A DNA stretch of 64,000 nt from Acanthococcus lagerstroemiae (Eukaryota; Arthropoda; Insecta; Hemiptera; Eriococcidae). How positions within the stretch are numbered: position 1 is the stretch's first letter; each line of letters opens with the position of its first letter. The notes under the pieces are model-generated. The model was not told where the DNA came from and did not search any database. It saw nothing but the letters and a program-made list of their open reading frames with translations. Below are positions 43,982 through 56,014 of this stretch, one piece after another. Made by a program: the position numbers and the translations under genes. The stretch covers positions 13,325,626 through 13,389,625 of the forward strand of contig CM063110.1 in assembly GCA_031841125.1 (NCBI GenBank), written 5' to 3'.

Positions 43982-45299
43982 AAAAGGACGAACATTGAGC
44001 CCGCGACGGTTTATTAATTTGTGAATTCATTCGCGGAATTAAGAAAAGTAACTTTCCAGTCGAGGCTGTAAGATTTACTGTTCACTCATCGTCGACGTCC
44101 TTGAGGAGAGTTTATCTCCTTTTAACTACAATCATCTTCGTTATTAGCATAATTAACTGTTACACTCGACTACACGGCGCATAGATGAAGGCGGATAATT
44201 TGGTACTTTTAGGCTGAATTCGTGACCTTCATCGTTTCGAACTTGCTGGAATCAAAAATTACCGGAAAACGAGTTTGGTTGATCGATGCCGTAACATTTA
44301 CTATTCAGTCAGCTTAGCTATACCAACTGGTTTTACTGATTCTCGATAATCAAATTTTGGAAGACTGTCGCGATTCAGGAAACTCGATACGAGTAGCGCA
44401 TTTGTTAGGTGTAGGGGTGAGGGGGCTAAAAACTTGGTACGGCGATAGAGAAAAGCGATAGTGAGGAAGTTGGCGTTCATTCTGTTCGCCATCTCGGATT
44501 AAGTAAGAAGGCGACTCAAAAGTTCAAGTTTCTGGGTTTTGCTCGCACCAATTTTAAGTTCACTTATTGCAGTATGAAAGAGTATCCTTACCCTTACGTC
44601 TTACCGACTTTTCAGAGAAAAAGGAGGTATTACACTCGTCACAGTTGTCAAGATGGGGGTGGAGCAATGTTTTTTTACGTTTCAGAGTGTTTAGAACACG
44701 ACTGTAATAGTGGCTGAATTTCAGGTTTCCTTTTTTGGTTTCTCTCGAACAATTTTTTTGTATGTACATTCACTGCAATATGAAAGAATATCCCCCCTCC
44801 CGACTGCAAAGCTTATGTGGCGGTTACAAGGAAATCGTATATAGGGTTATTTCGTGGAAGCTTTCCTCCGGAGTTCCTTTTGTTCGAAGAAGGTTTTGGT
44901 GGAATTTATATCTTTCTGTTGGCATGATTCTGAGACCTTTTTGACCCTTTAAAAACCGGGGTTTGTCCAGTATTCTACATTTCTACGATAAGATGTACCC
45001 TGATTTGTACAGCTGGTTTAAGCTTGCTTTTTATTCTAGAAATTTCTGAGGCAGATTATTTTCTTGAAAAATTCAGTATTGCGAGTGCTTGTGTGATACA
45101 TCTTTGATGAAATCGGCATTCATGGCTTCTCCAAATACAAATGAGGCTGGGTGTTAGTAGTTGGTGTAGGGGAAAGATACGGTGATTGTCATTTCCCAAG
45201 TTCTGATGTCATATCTGAATGCCAAAATGAATTGTAGACCTGATGCTGAAGAATACAAAATTCTAATGAAACTGATGTCGGTGTGCTGAACATGTCACA
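43982..45299. other. Unassigned stretch
   Basis: Frames of 63-69 codons on both strands without family features. The phrase CACT(T/G)...GCA(G)TATGAAAGA(G/A)TAT occurs twice (44563, 44770), a small direct duplication. No promoter or RNA recognised. Confidence 0.35.
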
Positions 45300-45560
45300 G
45301 GTTTATTGGCAGACAGACGACCGACCACGAATAAAATAACTGGGTAGACAGTCACTCAAACACAAGGAGATTGATTGACTGTTAATTTAATGGACAGATA
45401 AGCAGCGATATAAGAAAACCGACGATTACGGCTCTCTAAAAAGATTCAGGACTATAAACAAACAGGCAATCAGATAGGTAGGCAAACAGGCAAATAGACC
45501 GACAGCGGGCAGATTGACGAGGTAGATAGGAGACAGCCAATCAAACCAACCAGCTAGTCC
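45300..45560. repeat. Degenerate GACA/GGCA/GATA microsatellite
   Basis: GGCAGACAGACGACCGACC, AAACAGGCAATCAGATAGGT, AGGCAAACAGGCAAATAGAC and AGGTAGATAGGAGACAGCC. Same orientation as 42955-43095. Confidence 0.6.
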
Positions 45561-48500
45561 TTTAGTCCGCCAGATGAACATGCTGACTGAATGACTTCGT
45601 TAAACAGATGAACATGGAGCTGGGTACTTGACACCAAAAGCAGGGAGAAAAGTTGAGGAAAAGCTGCCGAGGGCCGAAACTGAATATGCACTTGATTTCC
45701 ACACATTCGTGTTGTAAATCCCATTTTTGTGCATAATTTCCTTACATCGTAGTATGAATAATTGTCTTGGTACCCACCAATGGAAATGGATGAGAAAGCT
45801 AGAATCTTGTTTTTCAGTTAAATGGGCTATTTTTGTCACCGATGTTTTGATTACGATAGTTAAAATGTAATTGGCAGACCGTACCAAGCGACAAGGCTGA
45901 ACATCCTGGGAAAACGAAAATTTGATTACGTGGGAGCTTTGCGGAAGCTATAAAATGGGTAACTCGACGGAAACACAGATTCCAAAAAGAACTTGACCTC
46001 GAGAAATATTACCCTCAGTTTCTCGATCAGTTTTCGCCTATCTCGTCAGTGTCGGTCTACTTTCTTACTTCGCGCTCACAGCCAAATACTAATTCGGAAA
46101 TTTTATATTCGGCAAAACGATCGCGCCCTAATTACGTCAACTTGAAAATCTCATTTGGCCGTACAGACTGGCCAACAAAGTGGATTAAAATCGTGAATTC
46201 CGAGTCGTAAAATGCGGCCCACGTGCGACACCAGCCACGCACATGTCAATATTATTGTAAAATTATTAACTGCGTATCCGACCGACTGAACCCGACCGAA
46301 TTTCGATTACAAGAGGTGGCTCAAACAGCAGCCTTATTGGCTGCACACCGTCACCGTGCACCGTCTGGCCGAGTTGTGGAAAACCAACGCTCCCGACCCA
46401 ATTATACTTACATAGGTATCTACCTCAATCTCGAATATCGATGCTATATTTCCTGTCCATACTTCGTTAGTAACCAAATTCACAACGTGGAAAATCTATA
46501 CAGCTGAGCAGATAGATAAGGAAAAAAAAAACTAACTGTATTCACTCGATCAGTCACAGTCGTGTGGCGTGGGCTCCTGCGACAAAAACCCACAGAGTCG
46601 ATTGCCAAAGTGCGACAATGAACCACATTTACAGACCCACGCGAACGTAAAATGGCGAACCGAAACAGATTTTGCTTCTATAGAAGCAAACACCATTATC
46701 TAGTACAGCAGTTCGTCGCAAAGCAGTTGACCATATGTATAGTACAATTGTAGCGGGCGTACGTAGACTTTGTATATTTTACTGGAATGTGGTTGACGGT
46801 CACGATGATGTTTGAGCAAACGCCCCAATCGATTCGTATTGAATAATTTTACTATTGGCTTACATATCCAGCTGTATTCAGTAATAACCTGTACCCATAT
46901 GGCTACAAACCCGAAATTTTGAAGTATTCCAGCGAGGTTCTTCAGTGTGTAAATAATTCGATCTTGGAAGCTGAATTTCATTCTTGGGTTCCATTCCCTG
47001 TTCCTATTGGGCCCAATGTCACGCACAATCTTAATGAAACGTGAATAAGATCATGCCCTATGTATTTGGCTGTGTTGTCCATGCCTCGGTGTTTCTTCAT
47101 TGAAAACAATATAACTGGCCATCGGGGTAAAAACGGAGGGGGTGGATCCTTCCCTTAACGCTGTCAAAAAGGGAATTTCAGAATGTATTTTAGCGTATTA
47201 ATTACAGCAATAAAATGACGTAGTATGTGCTGTAGCGACCAGTAGCGACCACTAACTCCCCCCCCCCCAAGACTGAGACCTTCCTACGCTGGTGTAATTG
47301 GCACCGACAATCGGCTTCTGGATACGTACAGACCTCCTCTTCTAATATTCCGCAACGCCTGCCAATTTCTCTCGATAAAGCTTTTTTTCTCTCGTCGCCC
47401 ATTTATCACTCGTGCTCGTGTGTAATTGCGGCGGAAATGGAAATCGAAAATTTCGGACACCGATAATTATATATCTTCGAGAACGGCCTCTCCGATAAGA
47501 CGCACTTACGTAACAGACCACAGAGCTAAGCACTCAAGATGATGGCCGGCTAATTACGAAGTTCGAATTCGAACGAAACCAGCAACGCTAACGGACGTGT
47601 GCCAGTTCGCGAAAACCAGACCGACTAGGTGCGAATGAAAAACCAAGAATTTAATTAAATTCCGTTCGATCTATTTATTAATTTTCGTTTTCCTTTTTCT
47701 TCTTCTGTTTCTTTTTCTTTCTTTACATTTTTCCCTCTCTCGCACTCTCACTCTCTCCGCGGCCGTAATTTTTATTGTGCCGACCAGCGATGACGTTTAT
47801 GTAAGCGTAATTACAGTCTCTAAATTATAGTAATTTTAGCGGCAGTAGTTAATCGATACAGTGTTTTCGATATTTGTCGTTACGAGAAATCAAAAGGGTT
47901 TCTCAAATCGACGACGAATACCCGGAATGCTTTTCGAACTGTTGAGCGCACTTGCAAGATAGTGAAATCAAAAAATCTGTGGAGCCGTATGCGTTCGAGC
48001 ACTAATGGGAAGAATTTCTAATATCTCAAATCTACCAAGTCATTCGATGTAGCGCAGACCAGCGTTCAGTTTCCCACGTAACTGCCCGGTACTCCCGGTG
48101 CTTTAGACGGAAACAGATTCGAAAAATGCATTACGGGGCAGTATAAAAACCTGGTGAACTTATTTCCTCCCAGCAATTGATGACTGTATCCTTCACCTTC
48201 GTTGCGGAGTTCATTCTTTGCCACAGTAGGTAACAAAGGGGAAGCTAATCTTGGAAGTAGCGTACGTCTGAAACTGAAAAAAAAATCTTCAAATATTAAT
48301 AAGATGATAACCATTATGTACTGAAAAAAATTGAAAAAGTGGATTCCAAACCTGCCAAGTGCTTCTTTAAAAAAGGAAGTTTTCACATTTATCAGCCAAT
48401 TACTTCAGGTATTTCAAGACAGTTTGGTATGATTTGTTATCAGTTTAGGACAAAATAAAAGATGATTCAATATTTCCATCTTTAAAATAGCGGTAGAAAA

Positions 48501-48762
48501 AATTTGATCGTTTTGGAGTCCCACAAAATTTTTCGTATGGAAGTAGTATTAAATTTAGGTCCGTTATCTACGTCTACAATTGCTGTCGAGCGCAACTATT
48601 TGCCCGAACTAAACAAATATTAATTTGTTTACCCTTTTGGAACCTTGTAGTACATTTTCCGATGCTGAATGCTTAGAAAACGCTGAAGGATATAGGTTTT
48701 CGATTTTTGTTTGGGTAGCATGTCAATCTACCAGGCTCAGATTAATGTCTCGATTCTAGAAG
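45561..48762. other. CpG-rich block (45.9-47.8 kb) and AT-rich edges, no recognised gene
   Basis: TATAAAA at 45949 lies 28 bases before the A of CACAGAT (45977), a weak TATA/Inr pair at the left edge of the block. Overlapping frames up to 108 codons on both strands lack family features. A pyrimidine-rich run (CTTTTTCTTTC, CTCTCTCGC) lies at 47690-47760. GTAGCGACC is directly repeated at 47232 and 47242, followed by a C10 run. Confidence 0.35.
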
Positions 48763-48797
48763 GCCAGTGAAACAGTATTAGTAGAAATTTCACTGGC
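48763..48797. other. Perfect 10-bp hairpin
   Basis: GCCAGTGAAA (48763-48772) pairs with TTTCACTGGC (48788-48797) around 15 nt. Its arms contain the CAGTG/CACTG words of hAT ends, so it may be a collapsed miniature element or transposase footprint. Confidence 0.5.
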
Positions 48798-48964
48798 GGA
48801 ATACATGCTCTTTGACCTTCCGACCCTGCATTCACTTTGTCCAGGGGTCACCTTTCTGGAACGTTGTACCTGCTGGCTTGACTAAATCAAATTTCAAGTC
48901 TCGTATCTTTGCTCTCTTTTTTCGTTGGTAGAGGGAGGGAGTCAGTAATTCAGCCAATAATTGT

Positions 48965-49215
48965 ACGATATCCGCATAAAATAGTCCTACTGAGCTTGTT
49001 AGAATTCCTTCTGTAAAATTACGAAATTGAGTAGTTTTCGGTAACATTGAGTAGTGTTTGAGTAGTATTTTTGATAAACTCTGTAATCCTTTTTTTTTGT
49101 GCGGTATGTATGTTCCACGTGGAATCTCCATGAAACAATAAGTTCAAAAATCTTATCGACTGTTAGCCTGCTGAGAAAAAATAGTTATGACTAAACTCTT
49201 AGGTATCAAGAAATG
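48965..49215. repeat. Dispersed repeat D, copy 2
   Basis: CGCATAAAATAGTCCTAC, TTGAGTAGTATTTTTGATAA, GTATGTATGT, AAATCTTATCGACTGTTAG and TAGTTATGACTAAACTCTTA match the order found at 28770-29010. Confidence 0.6.
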
Positions 49216-49378
49216 AATTTTTTCTTCTGATAAGTCATTAAAATTTTCATAGAGCTTACTGTTTATGAAATGAAATGATTTACATGTAGAAAAGTTTCTG
49301 TGGACCAATTGTGCTCATCTTCGAACTCGAACTATGTCAAGGTTGTAAAAGTTCGCCACGAAAATGTTAGGTTGCTTC

Positions 49379-49457
49379 ATATATGTGACCGTGCCCCAAG
49401 AAACAAAATGAGTTATGAGGTTTTGGTGTACGTTTCTTGGGGCACGGTCACATATAT
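49379..49457. other. Perfect 26-bp-arm hairpin
   Basis: The 26 bases at 49379-49404 (core GACCGTGCCCCAAGAAAC) are the exact reverse complement of 49432-49457, separated by 27 nt. The 79-nt structure has no mismatch or bulge. Perfect arms suggest a recent foldback element or a strong RNA hairpin; typical animal microRNA precursors have mismatches. No homologous copy is seen in the window. Confidence 0.8.
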
Positions 49458-49590
49458 CAATTACAGTTGACAAGAGGGTCGAACAAAGTCAATTTTTTTC
49501 CCGAGAAAACCACACTTTAGCTCCCTGCTCTCCCTTAACGTTTTGACTAAGTCAATTTTCGAACGTTCATGTCACTATATTGTATAGTGA

Positions 49591-49910
49591 CCAGTGGTTC
49601 CTAAACTGTGGGTCGCGACCCTTTGGTGGAACGCGAGAAAATTCTAGGCGGGTCACGAAGTATTCTGACCACCACTACTGTGTTAGTACAAAGGCTACTA
49701 TTGAATAGAAGTGGCTATTCGCTATGGAATGAAATATAAAGAAACTCACACACGGTGCATTCAACGATATCTTATCTTCGTTGTTCGCATGATAAAATCT
49801 GCTTTACACTTCTTATATACTTCTTTTTCTTTTTTTCGGAGGAGGGTCGCGAAAAACTGGCCACCTTTCGAATTGGGTCGTCATTCACTAATGGTTGAGA
49901 AACGCTGGTC
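49591..49910. mobile_element. hAT-type element with GGGTCGCGACCC subterminal palindrome
   Basis: The left end CCAGTGGTTCCTAAACTGTG followed by GGGTCGCGACCC, and the right end read inward GACCAGCGTTTCTCAACCA, form imperfect inverted repeats. This end style is widespread among animal hAT elements. TATAGTG occurs just outside both sides (49583 and 49911), giving a 7 of 8 duplication (TATAGTGA/TATAGTGC). GGGTCGCGA recurs near 49845. No transposase frame in 320 bp. Confidence 0.8.
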
Positions 49911-52900
49911 TATAGTGCGTCCAAATTTTAACTTCCTAACTGGATAAAAATTCTTACTATAATTGGACAACAATTGAATAAAGCAAGCACACCAATAGCA
50001 AACAAAGAAATAACCCCACATCGCAACCATTTTATGAAGCACAACATTATTCGCTTAGATGAACACCAAGGCCATCCTGTTAGACAATTTGTTTACTTAA
50101 GAAGTAAACTAGGTGTCTGCTGGTCCTTAATTTCTCCAAAAAATCCTAATTTTGAAAAATGGTGCCCAAGTTCTTTCCCCTTCCAAAGTCGTCCATTCTA
50201 ATACAAAGTTGGAGAGACGGACTCCAAGTAGCGAAACAGGTTTCTGTCTTGATGACCGTACTAGAAGAAGAAATCTTCCAAAAATGATGAGATAGCGTAT
50301 TTTTCAAAATGGAAGAAAAATGATAACTAACCGTGCAACACCCGAAAATTTCCCTAAGAACTAAAACCACCCGTTTGTTAAAGAGAAAGCAAACCGTATT
50401 TCTGAAGGGGAAAATTTCAGGGAGGGGAGAGGATAACCCGCAGGAGGGGAAGCAAACTGAATGAACACCCCTATTTGCACCACCTAGTCATGACCCAGTG
50501 TGTATAGAATCCGAAATCGGTTCTTAAGTGAACCTTGTGTGAAGAAATTCAATTTTGAGCTCGACTCTTGATCCATAAGCTGCGTGAGTAGAGATACATT
50601 CTTACCAAGCCACTCGGGTATCTTGAGAGTTGTGTGCGCCCTGTCAAGATGCCAAACTCGTAAAATAGTTACATATTATTGACCTTAAATACTCGGCAAG
50701 ATGCTAGTAGAACGTGTGAAGATTTTCGCATTGTTGTACACTGGCGTTCAAGTCTCCACGTAATAGCTCGGGAAAATTAGATTTCAAATTGGCCGAAATT
50801 TTGAATAAAGATTTTATTTCACAAATCTCTTCGGACTGGTCCTCTAACGAACGCATAAAAAATCTCCAGTGATACCGATGGAGGGATTTTTCCCCAGGGC
50901 GCTGAGTGTACCACACAAATGAGTTTTTCCTGAAAATCTTGAGCCCTATCAATTATTTGGAGAAAAGGAATAGCTTAAATTATTTTTCGTTAAATTATAA
51001 ATAAACAAAGGTTTTTTACTCGTATATATTTTTACAGCTTTCTCCCAACTTTGTGGGGAGGGGGCTTCCAAATGACCCCTAATACTATCATATATGAACA
51101 CGGACGTTACGTAGATATAGAAAACGAGAGTTGTCTTATAAAAATTACGGAAAATCAGCTGTGCCAAATTGAAGATGTCCCCTTAAATTGGAAAATGAAT
51201 CCTTCTTCCCCTAATAATCTCCCGCTTTTGATTTTCTACTCTAGTAAATGCCTAATGAAGTTATTGATGCTTGATATAAACATGTTGGTAGATTTTTTCC
51301 TTGTTTCAGAATACAGGGATATCTTGCTTCTCAGCAGGCCTATAGCGATAGAAGGGAGCACGAGAGCATTTTTCTCCCTCAGCTGATGCCCCCCCCCCAG
51401 AAAGATTCTACATATCTCCCGAATTCAGACACAAAAATCAGAATGATAGCTTTTATTTGCTTGTTTACTGAAATTCGAAGGTTGAAATCCTTATATTGCT
51501 CCTTGGATCATGAGTTCCACTTCCTGAAAAGTGATCCCGCTGCAGAACTACCTCTAAAAGGCGAACCCGTGACATAGGTAAGCTCTCTGTTCTGCCTTCG
51601 GAAAAACTTTCCACATTTCGCTTTTCTAACGTCAAACTCCCGCATGGTGGCAGAATCAAGGTCGCTGAAGTCGTTGAAACCTATCGGATGAACACCCTTC
51701 CATACGATCGTGCCCTACCGAATCTTCAGAATCGATAGAATACGCGAATTCGATTGACGCACACATACCACAGATTACAATAACTAACTCGATACCGCGT
51801 CGAAACAATTAACGCTTTAATCGACGGGGACAATACAAAAATCTAAACTCGTTTTCGAGATATATCATTTCTTTAATAATGCGTATTGCTCGTCAGGGTT
51901 TTGTTCCATCATTCTTGTTAGGTACATGATGCACAGCCGTCTCTGGGAAGAAGCTGCGATAAAATACTCGTCTGCCGATTCGAACCAAAAAGTAAAAGTG
52001 AATTTTTCGAACGACAAGACGTCGTTAGATAAATTCGTGGAGATATGTCGGTACGTCTGTCTGTGTGTTTGTCGTACGTATCATGTAACAAAAGGCTGTG
52101 CGTAAAAATAAAATAAAATGACTTGCTCGAAATCTCACATACGACCACTCCGCATCTATAGGTGTACAGCTATGCACTTTTCGAGAACACACAGGCTCCT
52201 CTATACGCTGTAGTCAAAGAGTACCGAGAAGAATGTATCATTCTACAAGGTCGTTCGTTTTCATTTCGATTTACAGTGGTGAAAACAAAACGAAAAATGT
52301 GTATCGTGTGTTAGACTTGTGAGTGATCGTATATCTTCATGTACATGCGTTCACTCAAAAATGGATGTACATCTGAGTGTTGCAGTAGATCAAGAAATGT
52401 GTTCTACTACATAGTGTTGTTACAAAGTTTCTGGATTGAGTTAAACAACTTGAAAAACTAATTCAAATTTCTTAAACAGTGTACTTATCCGAGGGACGTG
52501 TTGATGAGGGAGTGGGGTATTCTCCCCAAATATCTCCCAGAGTTGGCGAATATACTCATAGTGAAATCAATTCACAGTTCGCAACTCGGATCAGTTAGGA
52601 AGCTTGTTTTGGCTTTTTGATTTGTAAAATTTTTGTCAGTTGGCATAATCGAATTTCTAGTTCACAAAATTTAAGTTCCTCCTCCCCCCTTTCTTCAAGA
52701 AAGTCGCATAAGTTCGTCCCTGTATTCGTGTTCCGTGTATACATGGCTGGTTTTTCTAAGTGGTCTCGACCCATCTGGAATCAGAACTCTTCTGCCAGTC
52801 ATCAGGGGTCTACTCAGTACACACAATACACTTGGTATACCTTCTCAAATTATCAAACGATTTTCGGTCATACTGCGTAAATTCTCAAAGTTTTTCTGTT

Positions 52901-53109
52901 ACTGTAGGGTATGTCTACAAGACTCTCAACAAAAACGATTGACCTTGTATAAGAGTCGTTTACATACGTACATATTATAAAGTTGAAGAAGCCGTAGCCT
53001 AGGACCGTTAAGCTGGAAGTGGAAACCTTGAAAAATAAGGAGAGAGGAGGAATAAAGTAGGGAAAATAGTTCGATTCCTTCGAAAAACTCAGATTAAAAA
53101 GAAAAGGAG
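49911..53109. other. Unassigned stretch, CpG-rich at 51.7-52.3 kb
   Basis: Frames up to 111 codons (+ at 51051) without recognised motifs. One dispersed repeat (51423-51550) is listed separately. A C10 run lies at 51388. The CpG-rich part carries TATCATGTAAC and GTACGT words but no promoter that I would defend. Confidence 0.35.
51423..51550. repeat. Dispersed repeat P, copy 1
   Basis: ATTCAGACACAAAAATCAGA, TTTATTTGCTTGTTTACTGA and GAAAAGTGATCCCGCTGC align in order with 59792-59910. The GAAAAGTG...CGCT end also recalls the 8.4 and 39.3 kb family. Confidence 0.65.
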
Positions 53110-53387
53110 CAGGGGCGGAAATAGAGCGAAAACTTTTTTTTTGGGGGGGGGGGGGCTGAAGTTCCAGCGTCTACAATAACTTTATAAAAATCCAAAAATC
53201 ATAACCCCCTCCCTAAAAAAATTTAAAAACATTATTTCTCTATGATATTTCCTTTGTAAGAAAATGAAAAAAAAAGTCCTACTGTATTAACATTAATTTA
53301 AAAAATAAAATGTGAGGGAGGGGGGCTAATTTTGAAACCGAGAGGGCTTAGCCCCCCCCCCCGTGCCCTCTCCTATTTCCGTCCCTG
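53110..53387. mobile_element. hAT-type miniature element with poly-G/poly-C subtermini
   Basis: Ends read inward are CAGGGGCGGAAATAGAGCG and CAGGGACGGAAATAGGAGAG. G10-12 (53143-53154) and C11-12 (53351-53362) runs face each other inside. Flanks AAAAGGAG (53102-53109) and GAAGGAGG or, shifted by one, GGAAGGAG match 6 of 8, so the exact right edge is uncertain by one base. Confidence 0.78.
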
Positions 53388-53429
53388 GAAGGAGGCGATT
53401 TTAATGATTGATTCCCGTCTGGCCTTATT

Positions 53430-54600
53430 TCGTTTTTAGGTTCTTTGTAGTCCTTTTTAGAATATTTTGCCTTCAGATTTGGATACTTTTCATCGAGGTT
53501 TGTAATTTAAGTCAGTTTCGGCTCAAATCTGTTTGAACTTGGTCGTTCTTTTTTTTTTTTTTTTTTTTTTTTGTCATTTATAGTGGGTACTGGTCATGGA
53601 CATTTCAAGCATTCAGGGTCTTCCTTGTCTTTTTTGGTTAATTTCAGTCAGATTTAGTTAGTTTTGATTAAATTCAATTAATTTCGGTCGTATCTCGTTA
53701 TTTGGGTCATTCTTGAGGGAATTTGTTCATACTTGGTCAGTTTAACCGGACTTGGTCATCGTTAATGATCATACTTGGTTTAAATTATGTCGTTTGATCC
53801 TTTTTACTTAATTTGATCGTATTTGGTCAAGTCGATGGTTTTCAGTATTTGTCGGCAAATTTTGGTTGTTCTCGGCCATTCATGGTCCAATTTTGGTTTC
53901 GCGTTTTATAGTCGAATTTGGTAGTTTTTAATCCGATTGGTCAGATTTGGTCATATCTCGACGGACTGTCGTTTTGCGTAAATTCTGGCAGTTAACATTC
54001 TGTCGGATTTATTCATTTTTGATTATTATTGATCATCCGTTCAGTTTAAATTGTTTTCGGTGAAATTTGGTGAATTTGGTGATTTTTGGTTTAGGTTCTG
54101 TTGGGTTTTCCTTGGCAGATTTTAGTCAGATTTCCAGGCCTTATTGGCTAGTTTTGATCAAATGTTGGTCGATTTTGGCCGTTCTTGTACATTTTTGACA
54201 AGAATTAGAAGCCGGAGCTTGGATCTTCGGAGCCGAATCATTCTTCAAGGAAGCCAGAGCCCAGAAAAATCATTTGCCGAAGCCAGAACTAATTTTAGAA
54301 TGTCACCGGGGTCGGAACCGGATCTGAAGTCGAAGCCAGTTTCCGGCGTAAGCTTTAGCTTCGACCATTCAGCCTCTTTTCTTTCCTCTTCTTTCCATTC
54401 CTGACCACCTCATCCGTATGGTTCAGATTGTTGTTTCTGATCATTAGTGAGCAGTTTTCGCGTGAGGTTCGGTCACATTTCGTTGAATTTGTTCGTTTTG
54501 TCATTTTTGGTCATCTTCGATTCAGCTTTTATTTGGTATATTTTGTTCATTTTTAGTTTGAAGTCGTTTCTGGCCATTTTGATCGATTGTGATGACTGAT
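53430..54600. repeat. 1.2-kb degenerate TTTGGTC low-complexity tract
   Basis: TTTTGGTC, TTTGGTCA, TTCGGTC and GATTTTGG words recur dozens of times at irregular steps of about 10-15 bases; T24 lies at 53549-53572. A GAAGCC-rich insert interrupts it at 54205-54345 and resembles words near 35610-35630. Single-strand T/G bias over more than 1 kb marks a decayed short-period satellite. No gene. Confidence 0.6.
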
Positions 54601-55490
54601 GATGTTTCAGGGTTTACTAGTTATCTAAGTTATCTGAAGTCATCTATTTTAAAAAGAGGTTACCTAAGTCTTCTAAAAATTCATATTCTTCCGCTGTAGG
54701 CTATCTAAAAAATGTTTACTCTAATAAATAGTTGGGGGGGGGGCAGCTACCAAAATAATTTAGGTTTATTGTACAGACATCAACTAATGAGTAAGTAGTG
54801 AGCGAGTATATGAATGAAATAGAAAGGAATGATGTTTTAAATGCAACGTAAAGTTGGAAAGCTACAGAAAAGTGAGCGATCGGAGCGAGCAACAATTTTT
54901 TGGAGGCTAATTAAAAAATTGGATAAAGGTTATCTAGCGCTATCATCCTCTTTTCACTTATCAATTCTAGTTGACATCCCGAGTTTGGTTTCGCTTGTCT
55001 TCGGTTTGCTCTTCGATAAATTTCGAAAACATTCGGTGGCAGTTGATCGAATTTTTAGTCGTTTTTTCGGTCCTTTTTGGTAGTTTGCGATATTCTTGGT
55101 CAAAATTAGCCGGAATTGGTCGTTGTCTGTCGATTCTGGTCGTTTGTGATTAGCTGATTACGTTTAGATTCGGCAGCTGATAAAGCCAGCACAGCGCAAC
55201 AATATGACAACAGGTAATGCCATCTTCCTGACCCTATCACGTGGTCTTGGCGTGTCTCCTTCACTAGTGTTTCCTATGCTCGAGGCATGACTATTGTGGT
55301 ATCTCTCTCTGAAGTTTGTTGTTATTTCATCCACACAATGAACACTCACGCCGTTTTGAGTGAACTAAGCTAAGGTGATATAAAATACCAGATCTTTGCA
55401 CAAATACTTGGATTTTGTATTTGTAATTCTTCCGTGTCCAAAACATGCAAAAAAATTTTCGTCATGTTACACAAAGTGAGTATACCTCGG
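54601..55490. other. Unassigned stretch
   Basis: The TTGGTC vocabulary continues weakly from 55015 to 55145. A G12 run lies at 54733. Frames of 60-80 codons without motifs. Confidence 0.35.
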
Positions 55491-55764
55491 CAGCCCCGTA
55501 GAGAGAAAAAGAGGGCCTGGGGAAATTTCCACGGGCTTCTCTCTCCTTCCTAGTTCATTTTGTTCTTTTGTCAGATGGGAAAATTTATAAGCTACGGGAT
55601 AACATGTTTCTTTCATGGTGTTCGGAGTGATTGCTGATTTGATATACAGTATGATGTAGCCGTAAGCGTTGAAATTCGGGCCTTTTAAAAATATCGGGTC
55701 TCTCTGAAAGTCTGGGCCTGGGTATTTTCCCCCTGTATCCCCCCTCCCCCTCTCGTCAGGGTTG
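55491..55764. mobile_element. hAT-type miniature element
   Basis: Ends read inward are CAGCCCCGTAGAGAG and CAACCCTGACGAGAG (11 of 15). GGGCCTGGG-type words recur inside both halves. Flanks TACCTCGG (55483-55490) and CACCTCGG (55765-55772) match 7 of 8, which is the best support. Confidence 0.7.
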
Positions 55765-55917
55765 CACCTCGGGCGGTAAGGCTGATATATGGTGCCGCAA
55801 AAGCGATGCCCAGCTAGTCTACGTAATAGAAACCCTCGCTGTCTTGAGTGAGTTGAGCAAAGGTAAAACTAAAGCGTTATAGCAAACATTATTAAGTACG
55901 CTCTGGATCAAGTATTT

Positions 55918-56014
55918 GGAGCTAAACTAGTCCGATGATGTGGAGATGCATTACGCGAGAAAAAGCTCCGCGTCCGCGTAGTCGAACTCGCCATCATCGG
56001 ACTAGTTTCGCTCC
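55918..56014. other. 97-nt hairpin with 23-bp arms
   Basis: GGAGCTAAACTAGTCCGATG... at 55918-55940 pairs with 55992-56014 with one mismatch in 23. An inner TTACGCG/CGCGTA pair lies within. CCGCGTAGTCGAACTCG (near 55974) resembles CCGCGTAGTCAATTCGG in the arm of the 4400-4564 hairpin element, so both may be one family. No target duplication seen. Confidence 0.65.

Noticed and set aside
47240..47291. Miniature element CAGTAGCGACC ... CTACGCTG
   Set aside because: The termini are poorly complementary and no duplication flanks them; the GTAGCGACC repeat and C-run explain the look.
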